A DNA stretch of 41,529 nucleotides from DATBRC01 sp036560485 (lineage in GTDB: Bacteria; Pseudomonadota; Gammaproteobacteria; Burkholderiales; Burkholderiaceae_D): contig DATBRC010000006.1 of the NCBI GenBank assembly GCA_036560485.1, positions 1 to 41,529 on the forward strand, given 5' to 3'. Position 1 is the stretch's first letter. The number at the start of each line of letters is the position of its first letter. The translations under genes and the position numbers were made by a program. The notes beneath the pieces are model-generated. The model was not told the origin of the DNA, did no database searches, and saw only the letters and a list, made by a program, of their open reading frames with translations. Positions 16,311 to 23,983 of the stretch are shown piece after piece.

Positions 16311-16328
16311 GTCGTAGTGAGGTACGAC
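16311..16328 (+). promoter_or_regulatory. hairpin presenting the ribosome-binding site of the HTH gene
   Basis: GTCGTA and TACGAC form a perfect 6-bp stem; the 6-nt loop GTGAGG contains the Shine-Dalgarno GAGG, 8 nt before the ATG at 16331. Such a loop could be a protein- or RNA-binding control point. It may also be chance. Confidence 0.45.
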
Positions 16329-16330
16329 TT

Positions 16331-16624
16331 ATGAATACACAACCAGACAACTCCATTCCCGAATCCGACCGTTATGTGGTGCTGAACATCCGCACGCTGA
16401 TGGCCGATCGTAACATCCGCTCGGTCGCCGCGTTGCAACGCTTGCTGATTGCGGCGGGCGTCGACATCTCCAATCAACAATTAAACCGAATCGTCGACAA
16501 TCGTGCGACCTTGCTCAACCTCACGGTCATCAATGGGCTGTTAAAAGTGTTGAAGTGTTCTGTCCATGAACTGTTCGGCGAGATGGTCGTGCCCAAGCAC
16601 ACTGACCGCGAGCACAAGAACTAA
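16331..16624 (+). CDS. short XRE/Cro-type HTH transcriptional regulator
   Basis: The protein has 97 aa. The core LNIRTLMADRNIRSVAALQRLLIAAGVDISNQQLNRIVDNRATLLNLTVINGLLKVLKCSVHELF has the five-helix Cro/C1 layout with a terminal LKCSVHELF motif as in single-domain XRE proteins (HTH_26 type). There is no sensor domain. GAGG lies 8 nt before the ATG. The stop codon falls at the left border of the dispersed repeat copy at 16621-16698, so the C-terminus may have been altered by that element. It probably represses its own and the divergent small gene's promoter. Confidence 0.8.
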   Translation: MNTQPDNSIPESDRYVVLNIRTLMADRNIRSVAALQRLLIAAGVDISNQQLNRIVDNRATLLNLTVINGLLKVLKCSVHELFGEMVVPKHTDREHKN

Positions 16625-16698
16625 AGGAGATTAGCTTCGTTTTATTTTTCATTTTTAATTTACGAAAAATGTAATGCAAAGCTGATACCTTTAATCGC
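16621..16698. repeat. dispersed palindromic repeat, copy 1
   Basis: About 80% alike to 20393-20469 over its whole length, with the shared central block AATTTACGAAAAAT. The ends are inversely related (AGCTTCG... and ...CAAAGCT), giving a long imperfect hairpin. It directly abuts the displaced GNAT fragment at 16701. Confidence 0.7.
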
Positions 16699-16700
16699 CG

Positions 16701-16761
16701 TATCGACGAGGCTTGTGATGAAAGCCAAACTGTCGGTTTCAATTTTCTGCAATTCCTCGTC
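16701..16761 (-). pseudogene. displaced 61-bp fragment of the GNAT gene
   Basis: Matches 13430-13490 in the same orientation with three mismatches. In frame it reads DEELQKIETDSLAFITSLVDT, then leaves the GNAT sequence at the border of the dispersed repeat. It has no start and is too short to act. Confidence 0.85.
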
Positions 16762-16835
16762 TTCTTCTACAGAGGGGGCAGCATCGGTTTGAGTTGGAAT
16801 GTTTAAAAACAAAATCGAACAGGGTTCTTTTGATT

Positions 16836-17834
16836 CTATTTTTTGAACGGCTTGAGTTTGAACTTCCCGAAAGCGAAATAAGCATTCTTGTAATCCGAAG
16901 GTGACATGCCAAATTTTCTTTTGAATAAACGACTGAAGTGCGATGAATGATTAAAGCCTGATAGGTACGCAATCTGTTGCATGGTTTTACTCTCATGAAC
17001 AGGATCCAATAAAAGATTTTTACATGTCTCCAGTCTTTGAGTGTAAATACAATCTTCAATCTGTAAATCAAAACTATGGAAAAGTTTATGCAGATAGCTC
17101 ACTGAGATACCGCATGCAATGGCGATAGTCTTGGGGTTCAGATGGGGATCGGCATGATGGTGCTTGATATATGCATTGACACGTTCGCGGTGGGCTATTT
17201 TCACACTTGTTTCAAGCGAAGAAGTATGGCTGTTGTTGTCATTGACCATTAACATGACGATCAAATCCACAAGTTGTTCTCGTAAAAACATGGCTTCAGA
17301 CTCAGACCACTGTGTCATGCCATTTTCAAAATACTTCTTGAACGTTGAAAGTAATTGGCCACGCGGCGAACCATCGTTGATCGGTAGTTCGTAAAGAGGT
17401 TCGAGATTCGGCACTCTTTGCGAGAGCAATGAATGGGGTATTGAAACATTGACGACATGGAATTCGTTTTCCGGTGCTTCAGCCGTATAAGGCAAAGACT
17501 GATTCAATAAAAATAGTGAGCCCGGTTTGATCGTGAATTCTCTGTTCGCTTGAGTGACAAAAATTGAACCCGCGACAGGAGTGCCCAAGGAGAAGTATTC
17601 CTGATCAAAGTGCGCGATGTTGCCACGAGTACGTTCCAGCTTTTGTCCGGAATAGCGGAGGTCGTTAAACTGTAATTGCACACGCTTGTACGTCTGGAAA
17701 GAACCTGAAAAATTTTCGGCAGAATTTCTGCTGACTTCGAGAGGGCCAAAAGATTGAGATAGCATGTCGCGCCACGCATCCACTATTTTTGGCGAATTTT
17801 TGATAGTCGATGTTGAAAATATGAAGCTGGACAT
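16836..17834 (-). CDS. AraC-family transcriptional regulator
   Basis: The protein has 332 aa from ATG at 17834, chosen because GGGAG lies 7 nt upstream; the open frame extends 28 codons further without such a site. The N-terminal ~200 residues form a cupin-like AraC_binding_2 domain (REFTIKPGSLFLLNQSLPY), as in FeaR-type activators. The C-terminal ~100 residues hold two HTH motifs (LNPKTIAIACGISVSYLHKLF and MQQIAYLSGFNHSSHFSRLFKRKFGMSPSDYK). It is divergent from the PHB depolymerase gene across 427 bp, which makes that gene its most likely target, perhaps with a PHB breakdown product as ligand. That is inference from layout. Confidence 0.92.
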   Translation of the reverse strand: MSSFIFSTSTIKNSPKIVDAWRDMLSQSFGPLEVSRNSAENFSGSFQTYKRVQLQFNDLRYSGQKLERTRGNIAHFDQEYFSLGTPVAGSIFVTQANREFTIKPGSLFLLNQSLPYTAEAPENEFHVVNVSIPHSLLSQRVPNLEPLYELPINDGSPRGQLLSTFKKYFENGMTQWSESEAMFLREQLVDLIVMLMVNDNNSHTSSLETSVKIAHRERVNAYIKHHHADPHLNPKTIAIACGISVSYLHKLFHSFDLQIEDCIYTQRLETCKNLLLDPVHESKTMQQIAYLSGFNHSSHFSRLFKRKFGMSPSDYKNAYFAFGKFKLKPFKK

Positions 17835-18261
17835 GTGTCGTCTCCCACACATGAAATACACAATGCCATGTGTTTCATGCACATCATTTTTGTTTTGGCA
17901 GGATATCAATTTTCGCAAGGATATGCTAATTGCAATGCAGCATCAAATGGTGATGATTTTGGTTATCGATGCATTCGCATATAAATTTGATGGCTATTTT
18001 TCTCTGCGCTGTCGGATAAGAAATAAATTGATCTCAAGGTTTGCACGACACGTCACAAAATGAGGCACCACACGCTCCAACCATCCTAATTGCTTGCATG
18101 TCTGATAGCGAAAACTTTAATGTTTGCGCTGACCCGGATAATCAAAATGGCAATTTGAATTCTTTTCAATTATCTGGGGACGCTTTGCGTCTTGGCAGCC
18201 GGAATACGAATCAGCTTCGACGCGATATTTATTTTAAAACTATAGTATGGAGATAAATAAA
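17835..18261. promoter_or_regulatory. divergent promoter region between AraC regulator and PHB depolymerase
   Basis: AT-rich, 427 bp, no credible gene. Near 18229-18246 the plus strand has AT-rich sequence including TATAGT just before the depolymerase. AraC half-sites were looked for but none could be named with confidence. Confidence 0.5.
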
Positions 18262-19569
18262 ATGTTTAAGGATAGTAGAGCATGTAAAGCAAACAGGATT
18301 TCGCTTGCGATAGTCATTCTTTCGACGATAACGTTTGGTTCCGTGGCACATGCAGCTGCCGCTCTAAAGGCATATAACGCCGATCCGAGTAAATCAACGG
18401 TGTCAGGACTATCTGCTGGCGGCTTTATGGCTAACCAATTAGGTTACGCTTATTCAGCAACTTTCAAGGGTGTCGGCGTATTTGCAGGCGGTCCGTATCA
18501 ATGCGCAGCGCACAACAACTACACTGCTTGCATGTATAACGCCAGCATCAGCAGCAGCCAATTGAGCACCATGCAAACCGATATCAATAATTGGAGCGGC
18601 AATCAAATCGATAACAAGTCGAATGTCGCCAACCAGAAAATCTTCATGTTTGTCGGCAGCAGCGACACCACCGTCGGTCCCAATCCGATGAATGCCATGC
18701 AGACGCAATACACGAACAATGGTGCGACCTCGAGCAATCTCAGATACGTCAACCAATCCAGTCCATCGACCGCCCACACGTTCCCAACCGATTTCGACAG
18801 CACCGGTAATAACTCCTGCAGCAGCGCCGCATCGCCTTATATCAGCAACTGTTCATTTGATGGCGCAAAGGCTGCCCTGTCGCAGTTTTATGGTACGTTG
18901 AATGCTCGGAACAATTCGCCCGACTACACCAATAATCTGATTGCATTCGATCAAAGCGCGTTCACCAGCAATGCAGGCATGGATACGACCGGTTATGTTT
19001 ATGTCCCGTCCAATTGCCAAAGTGGCGCGGCTTGCAAAGTGCACGTAGCACTGCACGGATGCTTGCAAAGCTATAGCCAGATCAGCGATAAATTCCTGAA
19101 GAATACCGGTTACACACGCTGGGCCGATACCAACAGCATCATCGTATTGTTCCCGCAAACCAAGGTCGATAACACCAGCCATAGCACCAACAGTGGATCA
19201 CTCTCCAATCCGAATGCATGCTGGGACTGGATCGGCTGGTACGGCAGCAATTTCGGCCAGAAAGCCGGTCCGCAAATGTCCGCGATCAAAGCGATGGTTG
19301 ATAAAATCACGAGTGGGTATACAGGCAGCACAACCACCACAACAGCAGCAGGTGGCACCACGACCACCACGACTACGACCACTACCCAGGCACATGCATA
19401 TGATCAGACTGCGACCGATACGGTCACTAATCATTACGTTGCAGGACGCATCAATGCGACACAATACAACACACTTGGCGCGAGATATGGATACAACACG
19501 GTCATCACCTTGTATCACTGCCCATCGCTGAATGGTTGGACTGATCATTCTAATTGCAGCGCGATTTAA
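18262..19569 (+). CDS. secreted poly(3-hydroxybutyrate) depolymerase, type II catalytic domain
   Basis: The protein has 435 aa from ATG at 18262, with GGAG 9 nt upstream; the ATG at 18247 lacks such a site. The signal peptide ends near AHA (residue ~31). The lipase box GLSAG is close to the N-terminus (Ser51), Asp near 135 (GSSDTTV) and His near 172 (AHTFPTD) fit the triad, and the oxyanion HG motif (VALHGCLQS, His265) comes after them. That circularly permuted order defines type II depolymerases. A Thr-rich linker (~355-375) leads to a ~55-residue C-terminal module with two Cys (ARYGYNTVITLYHC), probably for polymer binding. It should hydrolyse denatured PHB outside the cell. It is followed by a terminator and is divergent from an AraC regulator. 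Confidence 0.9.
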   Translation: MFKDSRACKANRISLAIVILSTITFGSVAHAAAALKAYNADPSKSTVSGLSAGGFMANQLGYAYSATFKGVGVFAGGPYQCAAHNNYTACMYNASISSSQLSTMQTDINNWSGNQIDNKSNVANQKIFMFVGSSDTTVGPNPMNAMQTQYTNNGATSSNLRYVNQSSPSTAHTFPTDFDSTGNNSCSSAASPYISNCSFDGAKAALSQFYGTLNARNNSPDYTNNLIAFDQSAFTSNAGMDTTGYVYVPSNCQSGAACKVHVALHGCLQSYSQISDKFLKNTGYTRWADTNSIIVLFPQTKVDNTSHSTNSGSLSNPNACWDWIGWYGSNFGQKAGPQMSAIKAMVDKITSGYTGSTTTTTAAGGTTTTTTTTTTQAHAYDQTATDTVTNHYVAGRINATQYNTLGARYGYNTVITLYHCPSLNGWTDHSNCSAI

Positions 19570-19636
19570 TGAGCGCACTGCACAGGAACGTTTTAATTTT
19601 ATCTGTCTCCATTTTTTGAGTCGTGATGTGTGTCAT

Positions 19637-19664
19637 AACCCGCCGATTCTTGGCGGGTTTTTTT
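19637..19664 (+). terminator. rho-independent terminator of the PHB depolymerase gene
   Basis: AACCCGCC pairs with GGCGGGTT around GATTCTT and runs into TTTTTC, 68 bp after the stop. Confidence 0.9.
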
Positions 19665-19812
19665 CTTATCATCATATTGTGATTTATTTGACGCATGAAT
19701 CGGCTTCATTATTTGCATCGCACTCCCTCGATTTTCTCAAGATGAATTTTATATCGAAGAAAATTGAAATGCTTTTTTCTATCCCTGTCTTTCCTCCATC
19801 TGACATGGATTT

Positions 19813-19841
19813 AGGCCGCCTTTCACGAGGCGGCTTTTTTT
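19813..19841 (+). terminator. orphan rho-independent terminator
   Basis: GCCGCC pairs with GGCGGC around TTTCACGA and is followed by seven T. No coding gene lies between it and the terminator 149 bp upstream, so it may end a small RNA. Confidence 0.8.
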
Positions 19842-20160
19842 AAATAACGTGAAGCATGACTACAGGGGACAGTCAAACCTCTTTAACTGGAAGCATTTTT
19901 CGAAAAATCGATAACCTTGATGGAATGGCATCTTTTACTGTTTGTCGTGTTTAGGGCGTATGATTGTATCGATCCGCAGGAGTGGGTGTGAGAACCGATG
20001 GATTTAACCTCGCATGGCACTTCTTTCTTGAGCAAAATCTAAAACCAATGCCAAGCGGATTTTGTTAAGGCGAGGCGTCTTGATTCGTCCGAGATTAGTG
20101 CAGTACGGCGATTCACCATCCCTCTTCATACAAATCAAGTTGCTAAAGGGGGAGAACAAC

Positions 20161-20358
20161 ATGAATAAGCCGATTGAAGAACGCCGCCGGGCTTCACTTT
20201 CCGGATTGCTCGACTCTGCAATTCGAACCATCAATCAAATCGCTCAGTCTCCAGACACCAACACCAGGATGTTGGCTGGGCAAGCTATCGGAAATTTACA
20301 GCGCATGCGATCCCTGTTGCCGGCCCGACGTGAGCTCGACAGGAAGTCGCGGGCTTGA
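20161..20358 (+). CDS. small basic protein, unknown
   Basis: The protein has 65 aa, with a strong GGGGGAG 6 nt before the ATG. It is highly charged, with two likely helices (ERRRASLSGLLDSAIRTINQIAQ and TRMLAGQAIGNLQRMRSLLP) and a basic tail. There is no signal peptide, TM segment or recognised family. The gene is followed by the second copy of the dispersed repeat and a perfect bidirectional terminator. The leader contains conserved blocks shared with 15443-15494. Confidence 0.6.
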   Translation: MNKPIEERRRASLSGLLDSAIRTINQIAQSPDTNTRMLAGQAIGNLQRMRSLLPARRELDRKSRA

Positions 20359-20392
20359 TGAAATTAAACTTCCTGGAAAACTCGCTGCAAAA

Positions 20393-20469
20393 CTAAAGAG
20401 AGCAGCTTCGCTTTATTTTTCATTTTAATTTACGAAAAATTTAATGCGAAGCAGGCACTTTTAATCGCG
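20393..20469. repeat. dispersed palindromic repeat, copy 2
   Basis: Homologous to 16621-16698. Ends GCTTCGC and GCGAAGC are perfectly inverse, with a partly paired AT-rich stem inward. Both copies begin shortly after, or at, the stop of a small plus-strand gene. Confidence 0.7.
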
Positions 20470-20472
20470 CCA

Positions 20473-20508
20473 AAAAACAAATGCCCGCTTGTGCGGGCAT
20501 TTGTTTTT
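20473..20508. terminator. perfect bidirectional terminator, 16-bp stem
   Basis: AAAAACAAATGCCCGC and GCGGGCATTTGTTTTT are exact inverse arms around TTGT. It gives a GC stem followed by a T-rich run on both strands. It serves the small gene at 20161 (+) and the BACON lipoprotein gene (-). Confidence 0.9.
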
Positions 20509-20644
20509 GTCGGCGAGAAGCACGCATAGCGTGCGCGGAGGATTCGAAAGGCGACGGCTTGCAAGCCGTACAGGGGGCGCGGAACGTGACCGGATCCTTT
20601 CGTATTTATTCCGTGCAGCAGACCTACTTAATCCGTTTCATGCA

Positions 20645-23179
20645 TTACAGCCCGATAGGAACAAATGCAATGAGTGGGTCGTCAGTGAGTGCCACTACGA
20701 TCATGCCGTCCGGCGTCACGACCATCTGGCGTGTCAACATTGATTTCGCATATCCCGCTACTTTATAGCCGTTGAGTATTGCGCCAGCTTTTGAGTGGAC
20801 CCAGAAATCATAAGTGGAATACAAGCCTGATATGCCGCAGATTGGACGTCCATCGCTTGTCACTTCCATGTTGTTGGGATAGGCATCTCCACCGGGTAAT
20901 GTTCCGATGAGTGACAGATTGACAGGATCGATTGAGTAGCATCTGTAGCCGCCTCCTAAGCCGATGGCGGAAGTATACAATCCTGTCCCATCTTCACTGA
21001 CGGCGACATCTGAAGGGTATGCTCCTCCCTGCAATGAGCCGCGCATGGTGGCCAAGAGAACACCACCCGACATGGCAGAATAGTCAATATTCCAGGCAGT
21101 GCCTTGATTGTATATTTGCTGTCCATTCGAAGTGGCTGAAAATGAATCGGCCCAAACACCGGTTGCACCCAAACTGTTACCTTGGTTATATCCGGTTCGA
21201 TCACTCAATAAAACTATCTCCGTTCCATTGGGGCGAACTGCGATCAAGTCAGTGCTCTGGTCTACTGCGTTGACCAATGTCCATGTTGCGACCTTGGTAA
21301 GTGTGGTTAGATCAATGACAGGCATGGTTTTATTGGGTGTATCCAGTACATACAGTTTGGACCCATCAGGTGAGACAGTCATATTGCCAAGTGCTGCTCC
21401 GACTCCACTGATTGTGGTGACGAGTTGCGCAGTATGTGCGTTATAAACAGAGATAGAGGTGCCGGCATTATGTGCATACACATAAGGCCTGATTTTGTCT
21501 GCGACCACTCTTGCGAAAGTCATTGGTAAGGTAGTTTGCGATTCGGTGCCGATTGCATTTTTCCATAGTGCCACGCGAATCACCGCTGATTGAACGCCGG
21601 TGGTGCTGGTCGATACGGTGACGTTTGCATAGCTCACGGCATTATCTGTCAATGACGCTGGATTGGCCGTCAAGATCAGATTCTGGCTGGACGTGGTGTT
21701 GCCGCTTGTTGTCACAGTCAACCAGGCTGCATCAGACGTGGCGCTCCAATTCAAGGAGCCTCCAAAGTTATCGGTAATTGCCAGAGTCTTGGTCAATAAA
21801 CTGCCGCCGGTCGTATTGGCAAAGCCCACGCCCCATTTGCTTGGCAGCAGTCGCCTCTGGTCTGCGTTTATATTGACCGTGATTGGCAACGTTACGGTGT
21901 CGCCATTAACGGTGGCAACAACATTGACAACTGCCGATTGTGATCCCGCAGTGACATTGGCCAGATTAGGTGTGAAATTCACCGATGTACCGCTGGCATT
22001 GACTTGACCGGTAAGAGTTGTGCTGGTCAACCAATTGGGTAAGCCGGTTAAAGTAAATGGCCATTGGGCGGTACCAGTATTTAAACTGACGTTCAATGAT
22101 TGAGCTGACAGGTCACGTCCGTAATTGCCGCCAATCGTTACTGACGAGCTTGGGGCTGACAGTGCTGCCTTGGTCAGTGCAAGACTGGTGGTCACCGTCT
22201 TATTCGGAACTCCGGTGGAGGACAATACGAGATCGCCACTATAACTGCCACTTGCAAGACTTCCGATGCTTGGGTTCGGTTGAAGTGTGATCGATGCCGG
22301 CGTTGTTCCGCTGAGTGGTGAAGCGATCAGCCACGCAGCCAATGAATTTGCAGTCCATGGTGTTGCAACGTTATTGTTCAGGTCGAACGAAACAGATTGC
22401 GATGCAATTGGTGCACCGTTGATTGCTGCAAAGCTGGGGATGCCCGACGTCATTACAAACTGTACGGGGATCACCTGAACCGAAAATGGTATGTCGACTT
22501 GTTGATTATCCGCCGAATGCACCGTGACGTTTGCCGTGTAAGTACCGACTGCCAGGTTTTGGGTGATGTAACCGACCGTGAATTGTCCGGCACCAGTCCC
22601 AGAAGCTCCGGTAATCGATAACCAAGGCGCAGTGGTCGAGGCTGTCCAGGCTACCGAAGGTCCGCTGACTGCAACAGTAACTGTTCCGGTATATTGGCCT
22701 CCTTGACCGATGGTGGCTGCGGTGGAAATGTTTGGCGTGCCGCTCAATGGGAGAGGTGTGATGTTCAGATCGTAAGGCAAAATGCTCGGCGAGCCAGGAT
22801 ATTCAGCTGCACAAAAACCGTCTTTGCATAGGTGCACTCTGAAGTTGCCTGTCTGATGACCCAAAGGTAAAGTGCCTGAGGTATGAAGCGTAGCGGCAAA
22901 GACAGTTGAGCTGATACTGGACAGGTCCACTGAAGTCAGGACGCTATGGCTATCCTCAATATAGACATAGACTGAGCCCGTGACCTGGCTTGGATTGAGT
23001 AGCGTCGCTTGCACTACAACTGTGCCCGACGTGCCCACCGTCACGTTGGCGTTCAAGGGATTGGGGTTGAATGAAAGTGCTGTAGATTGTCCGCCACCAT
23101 CACTACCACCGCCACCTCCTCCACAGGAGATCAGGCTCGACAAAATAAGTAATGCGGCAATTTTCTGCAATAATTTCAT
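20645..23179 (-). CDS. lipoprotein with BACON-like Ig domains and a C-terminal beta-propeller
   Basis: The protein has 844 aa. The lipobox LISC puts the acylated Cys at 19, followed by a Gly/Ser-rich spacer. Residues ~30-140 form one beta-rich domain. Three or four repeats of about 95 residues follow (~145-545), each with the BACON-like pattern W-x-A-x(3-6)-A/P-W-L plus 'GTYTANVTV' or similar (WTASTTAPWLSI, WTANSLAAWLIA, WSATSDAAWLTV). Residues ~560-844 look like a YVTN/NHL-type propeller (MTVSPDGSKLYVLDT, VAVSEDGTGLYTSA, MEVTSDGRPICGI). It should sit on the cell envelope as a binding or adhesive protein. BACON domains are typical of Bacteroidetes glycan-binding proteins. No degradative enzyme is adjacent. 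The leader has competing inverted repeats. Confidence 0.8.
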   Translation of the reverse strand: MKLLQKIAALLILSSLISCGGGGGGSDGGGQSTALSFNPNPLNANVTVGTSGTVVVQATLLNPSQVTGSVYVYIEDSHSVLTSVDLSSISSTVFAATLHTSGTLPLGHQTGNFRVHLCKDGFCAAEYPGSPSILPYDLNITPLPLSGTPNISTAATIGQGGQYTGTVTVAVSGPSVAWTASTTAPWLSITGASGTGAGQFTVGYITQNLAVGTYTANVTVHSADNQQVDIPFSVQVIPVQFVMTSGIPSFAAINGAPIASQSVSFDLNNNVATPWTANSLAAWLIASPLSGTTPASITLQPNPSIGSLASGSYSGDLVLSSTGVPNKTVTTSLALTKAALSAPSSSVTIGGNYGRDLSAQSLNVSLNTGTAQWPFTLTGLPNWLTSTTLTGQVNASGTSVNFTPNLANVTAGSQSAVVNVVATVNGDTVTLPITVNINADQRRLLPSKWGVGFANTTGGSLLTKTLAITDNFGGSLNWSATSDAAWLTVTTSGNTTSSQNLILTANPASLTDNAVSYANVTVSTSTTGVQSAVIRVALWKNAIGTESQTTLPMTFARVVADKIRPYVYAHNAGTSISVYNAHTAQLVTTISGVGAALGNMTVSPDGSKLYVLDTPNKTMPVIDLTTLTKVATWTLVNAVDQSTDLIAVRPNGTEIVLLSDRTGYNQGNSLGATGVWADSFSATSNGQQIYNQGTAWNIDYSAMSGGVLLATMRGSLQGGAYPSDVAVSEDGTGLYTSAIGLGGGYRCYSIDPVNLSLIGTLPGGDAYPNNMEVTSDGRPICGISGLYSTYDFWVHSKAGAILNGYKVAGYAKSMLTRQMVVTPDGMIVVALTDDPLIAFVPIGL

Positions 23180-23628
23180 ATCTGCTTTCGTAATATTTTT
23201 ATGCTGATGCCTAGCTGATCTGCTAGGTGAGCAGATAGCGTCGGTTAATTCCTAAGAAGCCAAAAAAACAAATTCGCTGTGGCGGTGACAAAAAGGCACG
23301 GTATTAAACCGCAAAATTGTCAGATTGAACATCCCATATTTATGGGAAGGGGGAAGGTTAAAAGCGCAGTAATATGGAATTCACATTTTGTGCGGATGTC
23401 TATTGCGCTGCAAGTTTGAACAATGATTGATGGGCACTTCAGAATCATGGTGACTCAACTGCGTTTTACATCGTCGATGGAGTTAATTGAAATTCCTGAG
23501 TTCTATTTAATGGGTTGATGTCGCCCAATTGGAAATTTTGGACAAAAATGAGAGCTCGTTTTTTCTGGAGTTCCTTCCGGTTCTGGTTTGGCAGGGGCAG
23601 GTCTAACATCCAGCATTGATCAAACCAC
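23180..23628. promoter_or_regulatory. leader and promoter region of the BACON lipoprotein
   Basis: No credible gene. Next to the start are three copies of AGCAGAT/ATCTGCT (23180-23186, 23218-23224, 23230-23236) and an overlapping CCTAGC/GCTAGG stem (23210-23227). A perfect palindrome TCCCATA-TT-TATGGGA lies at 23332-23347. Confidence 0.55.
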
Positions 23629-23877
23629 TCACCGATAAAACGCCTCAACCTTTCCTTTCAACTTGATCAACAAAGGATTCCCCTTGCGATCCAGCGCTTT
23701 GTCGGATGCCATGGCAATCCATCCTTCGCTGATGCAATACTCTTCAACGTTCATATGTTCCTTGTCGTTGAGCTTGATGCCGACCTGATGTTGCAACACT
23801 TCGGCGTTGTAGTGCGGGCTGCGCGGATTAACGGAGAGACGATCGGGGAGTGGCGGGAGTTGTGTGGTGTCGTTCAT
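23629..23877 (-). CDS. DUF3297 family protein
   Basis: The protein has 82 aa and reads LPDRLSVNPRSPHYNAEVLQHQVGIKLNDKEHMNVEEYCISEGWI...DRKGNPLLIKLKGKVEAFYR, matching the compact DUF3297 family from start to end, including the invariant PDRLS, VEEYC-SEGW and DRKGNPL blocks. Family members are soluble, widespread in Proteobacteria and of unknown role. It is divergent from the amidase gene with about 106 bp between the starts. Confidence 0.9.
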   Translation of the reverse strand: MNDTTQLPPLPDRLSVNPRSPHYNAEVLQHQVGIKLNDKEHMNVEEYCISEGWIAMASDKALDRKGNPLLIKLKGKVEAFYR

Positions 23878-23983
23878 GGCGTTTAACTGTTCATCTGATA
23901 GGATAGTGAAGTATGAGTTTTTCAGAATTGTATCTTATCGACTGATACGTCCGAGTTTTGTTTTCTTCCCCCCTATTTTTACT

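Larger units (their letters stand above)
19570..20160. other. intergenic stretch with two terminators and repeat-like sequence, no convincing gene
   Basis: After the depolymerase terminator, a second terminator at 19813-19841 has no protein-coding gene before it. The interval between them (~150 nt) could be a small RNA gene, though no strong promoter was identified. Farther right are a 14-bp palindrome (19895-19908) and the segment 20050-20108 that resembles 15443-15494. Confidence 0.45.

Noticed and set aside
19842..19930. Sequence resembling the end of a transposable element (ACAGGGGACAGTC and palindrome ATTTTTCGAAAAAT)
   Set aside because: No transposase frame, no matching opposite end and no target duplication could be found in the window.
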